Shown here one piece after another: positions 59,305 through 64,000 of a stretch of 64,000 nt of DNA. The notes under the pieces are model-generated. The model was not told the origin of the DNA, made no database searches, and was given only the letters and a program-made list of their open reading frames with translations. A program made the position numbers and the translations under genes. Where the stretch lies: NCBI RefSeq assembly GCF_902702775.1, contig NZ_LR738724.1, positions 1,922,001 to 1,986,000 on the forward strand, written 5' to 3'. The DNA comes from Streptococcus suis (lineage in GTDB: Bacteria > Bacillota > Bacilli > Lactobacillales > Streptococcaceae). Every line of letters starts with the position of its first letter. Positions within the stretch are counted from its first letter, which is position 1.

Positions 59305-59346
59305 TTAGGTATACCTAATTCTATAAAATTTTTAAATCTTTGGCAA
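59305..59346 (-). promoter_or_regulatory. sspA promoter with a 14-bp perfect palindrome at the start site
   Basis: TTGCCA (59346-59341), 17 bases, TAGAAT (59323-59318) on the minus strand. TTAGGTATACCTAA (59305-59318) directly follows the -10 and covers +1. This placement suits a repressor. The arms TTAGGT/ACCTAA resemble DtxR-type metal-regulator sites, but the identity is not established. Confidence 0.7.
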
Positions 59347-59375
59347 GTTTTTTTTGAATTAGCCTCAAAAACAAG

Positions 59376-59401
59376 AAAAAGCACAGGTCTCCCTGCGCTT
59401 T
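59376..59401 (-). terminator. Terminator of nusG
   Basis: AAAGCGCAGG/CCTGTGCTTT hairpin followed by TTTCTTGTTTTTG on the minus strand, ten bases after the nusG stop. Confidence 0.75.
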
Positions 59402-59410
59402 AACAACTTA

Positions 59411-59950
59411 TTACAACTCAGCAATCTGGCTCAAATTAACCTCTGCAATGGTATCATTACCAAACATAGAGATAACCATTTTGACCTTGTTGTTATCAAT
59501 TTCTGTAATTTTACCTGTGTAGTCTGTGAAGGCACCGTCGATGATACGAACAGTATCGCCAACTTTGACATCAATATCAAATTCTTGAACGGTTTGTCCC
59601 ATAGACACCAAGATTTGACGGATTTCTTCTTCCAAAAGTGGAGTTGGTTTTGAACGGTTACCGTGTGAACCCACGAAACCTGTAACGTTTGGCGTGTTAC
59701 GAACCACAAACCAAGCTTCATCGGTCATAACCATTTCCACCAAAACATAACCAGGGAAACGGTTTTCTTCTACTTCCTTGACCTCACCGTTCTTTTCAAC
59801 CTGAACAGTCTGAGTTGGAATTTCTACACGGAGGATGTTTTCCAACATGTTATAAGTGTGGGCACGTTGGAGCAAGTTTTCCTTCACTTTATTTTCATAT
59901 CCTGAGTAGGTCTGTAAAACAAACCAGCCCTTATCAAAACTATCGTACAT
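59411..59950 (-). CDS. nusG: Transcription termination/antitermination factor NusG
   Basis: 179 aa. The NGN domain opens WFVLQTYSGYENKVKENL and has RFPGYVLVEMVMTDEAWFVVRNTPNVTGF. The KOW domain is C-terminal (VKVGDTVRIIDGAFTDYTGKI, about 125-145). It binds RNA polymerase and couples it to the ribosome. Third gene of rpmG-secE-nusG, with an additional promoter just upstream. Confidence 0.96.
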   Translation of the reverse strand: MYDSFDKGWFVLQTYSGYENKVKENLLQRAHTYNMLENILRVEIPTQTVQVEKNGEVKEVEENRFPGYVLVEMVMTDEAWFVVRNTPNVTGFVGSHGNRSKPTPLLEEEIRQILVSMGQTVQEFDIDVKVGDTVRIIDGAFTDYTGKITEIDNNKVKMVISMFGNDTIAEVNLSQIAEL

Positions 59951-59991
59951 TGTTACTTCCTTTCTTTGGAAACACGGAATTTTTAAACGCT

Positions 59992-60011
59992 AAAAAAAGC
60001 CCGAAGGCTTT
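59992..60011 (-). terminator. Hairpin terminator between secE and nusG
   Basis: AAAGCC/GGCTTT stem with a four-base loop followed by T on the minus strand. It lies about 50 bases after the secE stop and downstream of the nusG promoter (60028-60023), so it may lower read-through from both. Confidence 0.6.
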
Positions 60012-60022
60012 CGCTTTTCCTT

Positions 60023-60052
60023 ATTATATCACTTCCATTTTACAAATGGCAA
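60023..60052 (-). promoter_or_regulatory. Promoter between secE and nusG
   Basis: TTGCCA, 18 bases, TATAAT (60028-60023) on the minus strand. The transcript would start near 60016, immediately before the hairpin at 60011-59996. Confidence 0.55.
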
Positions 60053-60059
60053 GTATTTT

Positions 60060-60236
60060 CTAGAAAAGATTGATCAAGCTCATGATTCCTCGTGACAAAA
60101 TCAAGTCAAAGAGGTAAACCACCGCTACGAAAAAGGCAGTATATTCCACTACAGACACGAAATCCGTCCAGCTCTGCTTACGAGTTGGCCAAGACGTATC
60201 TTTTAAAATGCGGATAATGTCTTTGATAAATTTCAT
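60060..60236 (-). CDS. secE: Preprotein translocase subunit SecE
   Basis: 58 aa: MKFIKDIIRILKDTSWPTRK, then one membrane segment (about 31-48, EYTAFFVAVVYLFDLIL). The WPTRKQ motif before the membrane segment is the SecE hallmark. Essential partner of SecY. Nine bases downstream of rpmG. The short size is normal for Gram-positive SecE. Confidence 0.93.
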   Translation of the reverse strand: MKFIKDIIRILKDTSWPTRKQSWTDFVSVVEYTAFFVAVVYLFDLILSRGIMSLINLF

Positions 60237-60245
60237 GCGCGACTC

Positions 60246-60398
60246 CTATCTGGTTTCCTTGTGAACAGTGTATTGTCCACAGTGTTTACAAAATTTATTT
60301 ACTTCTAACCGTGTTGGCTTGGGATTGCTCGAAAGGCTGATTGAATAGTTTCGAGAACCACAAACAGTACAGGCTAGGCTTGCTTTTTTTAGTGCCAT
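60246..60398 (-). CDS. rpmG: 50S ribosomal protein L33
   Basis: 50 aa opening [19 protein letters not shown]. It has two CxxC pairs (CTVC at about 10-13 and CKHC at about 37-40), so this is the zinc-binding form. GGAGG precedes the ATG. First gene of rpmG-secE-nusG. Confidence 0.93.
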   Translation of the reverse strand: MALKKASLACTVCGSRNYSISLSSNPKPTRLEVNKFCKHCGQYTVHKETR

Positions 60399-60417
60399 AA
60401 AGCCCTCCATCCTTTTC

Positions 60418-60446
60418 ATTCTACCATGTTTTTATGGATTTGACAA
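60418..60446 (-). promoter_or_regulatory. Promoter of rpmG-secE-nusG within the end of pbp2A
   Basis: TTGTCA (60446-60441), 17 bases, extended -10 TGGTAGAAT (ending 60418) on the minus strand. The -35 lies in the last codons of pbp2A. Confidence 0.65.
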
Positions 60447-62645
60447 CTCTCCAAACCAAGACGTAATGTTATCCCACAAGGTTTTTGCTCGTTCTGGTAA
60501 CTGGGCATCGATTAGATTTTGTTTGGTTTGCTCAATCAAGTTTTTCGCCTGATCTGAAATTTCTTGTACCTGTTCTTGACCAAGACTTGATTCAGTTTGT
60601 GCAGCTTCATCTGGAGCTACTTCTACAATACCATTTTGTGCATAGGCATTTTCTACTTCGAACTGTGTTCCTGCAGTATATGGCAAGATTGAATTGGCTA
60701 CAGTCTGGAAGACCGACGGAGCCATCCAGTAGCTACTACTATCTATATAATGATTTTCATCTGTCTGCTCAAAACCAACCCACTGACTGATGACCAAATC
60801 AGGTGTGTAGGCAATATGCCACTGGTCATTGACAAGATTGACATCAAAACTCGTTTCGGTTGTTCCTGTTTTCCCAGCAATATAATAATTGGCCGCATCT
60901 GCTGTCACTCCCGTACCATTGGTATAGGTTCCAAGCATCATTGCTGTCATCTTATCTGCGACAGAGCGGTCAATCACCTTGGTACTTGTTTCTCGATGCT
61001 CTGCTAAAACCTTTCCACTAGCCGTTTCAATACGAGTGATGAGATGGGCATCCTTCATCACCCCCTTATTCGCAAAAGTAGCGTAGGCCTGGGCCATTTG
61101 CAGAGGATTAGTCTCCACTCCAGAACCAATTGAAACCCCCAAAACTTTCTCGACATTTTCCATATCAAGCCCAAACTTTTGTCCATACTCGAAGGCTTTG
61201 TCAATCCCCAAGGTGTTCACTATATGAGCTACTGGTAAATTGTAAGAGAGAGCCAAAGCTTGATACATTGGAATGGTATCAGAAGTCGAATAATCATAGT
61301 TATGCAAGGTGTAATCGCCGTAGGTTTCTGTATGGTTATCCAGAGCCATATCAATCGACCAGCCCGCCGCTACTGCTGGAGCATAGGCAACAAGAGGCTT
61401 GATTGTTGAACCAGGACTGCGCTTGGCTTGTGTCGCAAAGTTGAAGGTCCGAAAGACCGCATCCTCTGAACTGTTAACTCGACCAACCAAGGCACGAACT
61501 CCACCAGTCGTCGGATCAAGAGCTACGCTGGCAGCCTGAGCATGGGTACCATCAAAACTTGATGTCGGGAACATGGTCTCATCATCAAAAATCACCTGCA
61601 TACTGGCTTGAGAATTTTGATCCATCTCTGTGTAAATCCTATAGCCGTTATTAATAATGTCTGATTCTTTCAGTCCGTATCGCTCAATCGCCTCAGCAAT
61701 CACAGCATCAAAATAAGATGGATAGGAATAGTTATCTTGCTTACCAGAATAGGTATCTGCTAACTGGCTCGCTAAATCGACTTGGAAACCTGCATCTGCA
61801 GTCGCTTGATCAATATAACCAGCATTGACCATGTTTTGCAGGACTGTATCCCGACGATTAACTGCATTTTCTAGAGAATAATAAGGATTATAAATCTCAG
61901 GTCCCTTGAGCATACCTGCAATGACGGCCGCTTGCTCAAGAGTAAGATCACTGGCTGGAATACCGAAGTACTTTTGGCTTGCATCTTCCACTCCCCAAAC
62001 ACCATTCCCAAAATAGGCGTTATTGAGATACATGGTCAAAATTTCTTGCTTGCTGTACTTTTTATTGATTTCCAGAGCCAAAAAGAATTCTCGAGCCTTT
62101 CGACTGATGGTCTGATCCTGAGTTAGAAAGGCATTTTTTGCCAATTGCTGGGTAATAGTTGAACCACCTCCAGACCGACCTAACGTCAAGGCAGCCAAAA
62201 TTGTACGCTGGTAATTAATGCCTGAATTTTTGTAGAAGCTCCGATCTTCTGTAGCGATGACGGCATTCTCTAAATTATCGGAGACAGCATCCAGCTCTAC
62301 ATAGGTCCCCTTCTGACCTGACAATGTCCCAGCTTCCGCACCATCTTTATCATAAATAATCGTTGTGGCTTTTAGCGCCTGCTGTAAATCACCAACATTA
62401 GCTGTCTTTGCAAGGAAAAATAGATAGCCACCTACTGTAAGAACTGTCAGGACCATTAAAATGATTAAAATTTTAGTCAGTTGGTAACGCCGCCAAAATT
62501 TACGAATCGGCTCCGGAATACGTGATTTTTTCTTTGGTTTATCAACAGAGCCACGATTTCCCCTGCGGCGACGGCTAGGTAGGTCTTCATGATCAATTTG
62601 GAAATCTTCTGGAACTTCAATCGGCTGATGTTGCAAATCGTCCAT
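60432..62645 (-). CDS. pbp2A: Penicillin-binding protein 2A (class A)
   Basis: Bifunctional peptidoglycan synthase of 737 aa. A basic cytosolic tail (about 1-50) and one membrane segment (about 57-76). The GT51 transglycosylase domain has NAVIATEDRSFYKNSGIN and GGSTITQQLAKNAFL, with the catalytic Glu. The transpeptidase domain has SPGSTIKPL (catalytic Ser in SxxK), SYN in LALSYNLPVAH, and KTGT in IAGKTGTTETS. The C-terminal tail is Gln/Glu-rich. The rpmG promoter lies in its 3' end. Confidence 0.93.
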   Translation of the reverse strand: MDDLQHQPIEVPEDFQIDHEDLPSRRRRGNRGSVDKPKKKSRIPEPIRKFWRRYQLTKILIILMVLTVLTVGGYLFFLAKTANVGDLQQALKATTIIYDKDGAEAGTLSGQKGTYVELDAVSDNLENAVIATEDRSFYKNSGINYQRTILAALTLGRSGGGSTITQQLAKNAFLTQDQTISRKAREFFLALEINKKYSKQEILTMYLNNAYFGNGVWGVEDASQKYFGIPASDLTLEQAAVIAGMLKGPEIYNPYYSLENAVNRRDTVLQNMVNAGYIDQATADAGFQVDLASQLADTYSGKQDNYSYPSYFDAVIAEAIERYGLKESDIINNGYRIYTEMDQNSQASMQVIFDDETMFPTSSFDGTHAQAASVALDPTTGGVRALVGRVNSSEDAVFRTFNFATQAKRSPGSTIKPLVAYAPAVAAGWSIDMALDNHTETYGDYTLHNYDYSTSDTIPMYQALALSYNLPVAHIVNTLGIDKAFEYGQKFGLDMENVEKVLGVSIGSGVETNPLQMAQAYATFANKGVMKDAHLITRIETASGKVLAEHRETSTKVIDRSVADKMTAMMLGTYTNGTGVTADAANYYIAGKTGTTETSFDVNLVNDQWHIAYTPDLVISQWVGFEQTDENHYIDSSSYWMAPSVFQTVANSILPYTAGTQFEVENAYAQNGIVEVAPDEAAQTESSLGQEQVQEISDQAKNLIEQTKQNLIDAQLPERAKTLWDNITSWFGELSNP

Positions 62646-62797
62646 ACTTTACCTCTTTCTAGTGAATTTTGTACCATTATACACCATTTCGTAAAAACTA
62701 GCAGAAAAAAGCCTGCGATAACTTGTGATAACAGACAGGGAATTTTTTCAAAAAATATGATAAAATAGGGTCATTCTGAACAAAGAAGAGGATTCCC

Positions 62798-63766
62798 ATG
62801 ACACAAGTATATGATATTACCATCATCGGTGGCGGACCTGTCGGTCTCTTCGCCGCCTTCTACGCCCACCTCCGTCAAGCCAAGGTCAAAATCATTGACT
62901 CCCTTCCCCAACTGGGTGGCCAGCCTGCCATTCTCTATCCCGAAAAGGCCATTTTAGACATTCCCGCCTTTCCCAGCCTGACAGGACAGGAGTTGACCGA
63001 CAACCTCCTCGCCCAGCTGGCTCCATTTGACACCACCATCTGCCTCAATGAAACCCTGACTGCTATTGAACCTGGGGAAACCATTACCCTAAGGACCAAC
63101 AAGGGCAGCCACCAGACCAAGACCCTGATTATCGCTATGGGTGGCGGGGCCTTCAAGCCACGTCCGCTGGAGATTGATGGTGCTGACAGATTTGACAACG
63201 TCCACTACCACGTGTCCAACATCCAGCAGTATGCCGACAAGGACATCGTCGTCTTGGGTGGCGGTGACTCTGCGGTCGATTGGTCCCTGGCCTTTGAAAA
63301 AATCGCCAAGACCACTCACATCGTCCACCGTCGTGACAACTTCCGAGCCCTCGAGCACAGCGTGGAAGAGCTCAAGCAGTCCAGCGTCAGCATCCACACA
63401 CCTTTTGTCCCTAAAGAGCTTTCTGGGGGAAATGGCAGAGCTTCTAGCATTCATTTTGACAAGGTTAAGAGCGAGGACAAGCTCAGCCTGTCTTTCGACC
63501 ACCTCTTTGTCAACTACGGTTTCAAATCATCTGTCGGTACGCTGAAAGAATGGGGACTGGAACTCAATCGCCACCGCATCGTGGTCAACAGCAAGCAAGA
63601 AACTTCTGTTCCTGGTATCTATGCCATCGGTGACTGTTGTTTCTATGAAGGAAAGGTTGATCTGATTGCGACTGGACTGGGCGAAGCCCCAACCGCCGTC
63701 AACAATGCCATGAACTACCTCAATCCAAATGAAAAAGTGCAACCCAAGCACTCAACCAGCCTATAA
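62798..63766 (+). CDS. fnr: Ferredoxin/flavodoxin-NADP reductase, thioredoxin-reductase-like
   Basis: 322 aa FAD/NAD(P) oxidoreductase. FAD-binding GGGPVGLFAAFYAHLR (about 11-26), NADP-binding VVLGGGDSAVDWSLAFE (about 151-167) and the second FAD motif GIYAIGDCC (about 275-283). The Cys pair of true thioredoxin reductase (CxxC after the central motif) is missing, which places it in the type 2 FNR group. AAGAGGA lies upstream of the ATG. Followed after one base by a pseudouridine synthase gene. Confidence 0.9.
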   Translation: MTQVYDITIIGGGPVGLFAAFYAHLRQAKVKIIDSLPQLGGQPAILYPEKAILDIPAFPSLTGQELTDNLLAQLAPFDTTICLNETLTAIEPGETITLRTNKGSHQTKTLIIAMGGGAFKPRPLEIDGADRFDNVHYHVSNIQQYADKDIVVLGGGDSAVDWSLAFEKIAKTTHIVHRRDNFRALEHSVEELKQSSVSIHTPFVPKELSGGNGRASSIHFDKVKSEDKLSLSFDHLFVNYGFKSSVGTLKEWGLELNRHRIVVNSKQETSVPGIYAIGDCCFYEGKVDLIATGLGEAPTAVNNAMNYLNPNEKVQPKHSTSL

Positions 63767-63767
63767 G

Positions 63768-64000
63768 ATGAAAATTGACATTCGCATTCCCCAAGCCTTT
63801 CCACAACTGACTGTTAAGGAAGTCTTGGAAGATTATTTTCTCATTCCCAGAAAAATCCGCCACTTCCTCCGCACCAAGAAGCATGTCCGTGTCAACGGCG
63901 AACTGATTAACTGGCAGAGTCCGATTGCTGCAGGCGACCTGCTAGAATTGACCTTTGACCAGGAAGATTATCCTGAAAAAAGTATTCCTCTAGGACAGGC
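63768..64000 (+). CDS. RluA-family pseudouridine synthase (N-terminal part)
   Basis: 77 codons are visible before the window ends. They open MKIDIRIPQAFPQLTVKEVL and contain an S4-like RNA-binding region (FLIPRKIRHFLRTKKHVRVN, then GELINWQSPIAAGDLLELTF). This matches the start of large-subunit pseudouridine synthases. The catalytic HRLD motif is beyond the window. The ATG lies one base after the fnr stop, with no clear ribosome-binding site, which suggests coupling. Confidence 0.75.
   Translation, partial: MKIDIRIPQAFPQLTVKEVLEDYFLIPRKIRHFLRTKKHVRVNGELINWQSPIAAGDLLELTFDQEDYPEKSIPLGQ

Overview
The window looks like a chromosomal segment of Streptococcus suis or a very close relative. It is AT-rich, uses Gram-positive ribosome-binding sites and extended -10 promoters, and carries two LPXTG-anchored surface proteins that match the S. 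suis subtilisin-like protease SspA and the cell-wall nuclease SsnA in length and layout. It also has the streptococcal core genes polC, ctsR-clpC, gshF, pbp2A and rpmG-secE-nusG. The assignment rests on recognising protein families and was not searched.

Layout. 1-6.6 kb: start of a probable HTH regulator gene and a membrane protein, divergent xanthine genes (pbuX/xpt), rsuA with a GNAT gene, an MFS exporter and def. 6.6-11.1 kb: a two-gene ABC exporter, a small membrane protein and an Rgg-type regulator. 11.4-17.4 kb: leuA-leuB-leuC-leuD plus a Sua5/YrdC-like gene, read leftward behind a short leader peptide with four Leu codons and an attenuator hairpin. 17.5-25 kb: a GlsB-type protein, PepS, a nitroreductase and PolC. 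25-27 kb: an accessory patch with repeats, a tandemly duplicated type I toxin-antitoxin locus, one unknown gene and a frameshifted remnant. 27-31.4 kb: dihydroxyacetone utilisation (dhaS-dhaQ divergent from dhaK-dhaL-dhaM-glpF). 31.5-38.4 kb: yajC, uppS-cdsA-rseP-proS and purA. 38.7-46.6 kb: gshF, ssnA and hslO-dusB. 46.7-51.5 kb: a shortened NadR-like gene, ctsR-clpC, and a structured leader ahead of a thioredoxin-like gene. 51.7-54.1 kb: rpsB-tsf and tRNA-Cys. 54.2-64 kb: sspA, rpmG-secE-nusG, pbp2A, fnr and a truncated pseudouridine synthase gene.

The most unusual feature is a family of small inverted-repeat elements (about 105-475 bp) at 11161, 16948, 19351, 40962 and 51654. Their inner ends are conserved (TTTTAGTAC ... 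GTAATAAAA). Their outer arms differ between copies yet stay complementary within each copy, and internal hairpins also change in a compensating way. Several copies abut stop codons, and one lies between the leu attenuator and leuA. A second, BOX-like family and a GGGAGTG/CACTCCC module are nested with them at 19.2-19.9 kb and 25.2-25.5 kb.

Other regulatory signals can be read directly. They include a CtsR box, a DhaS-type operator, perfect palindromes at the start sites of sspA and the nitroreductase gene, a PurR-like box inside the purA promoter, and two promoters placed so that the GNAT gene and hslO should give leaderless mRNAs.
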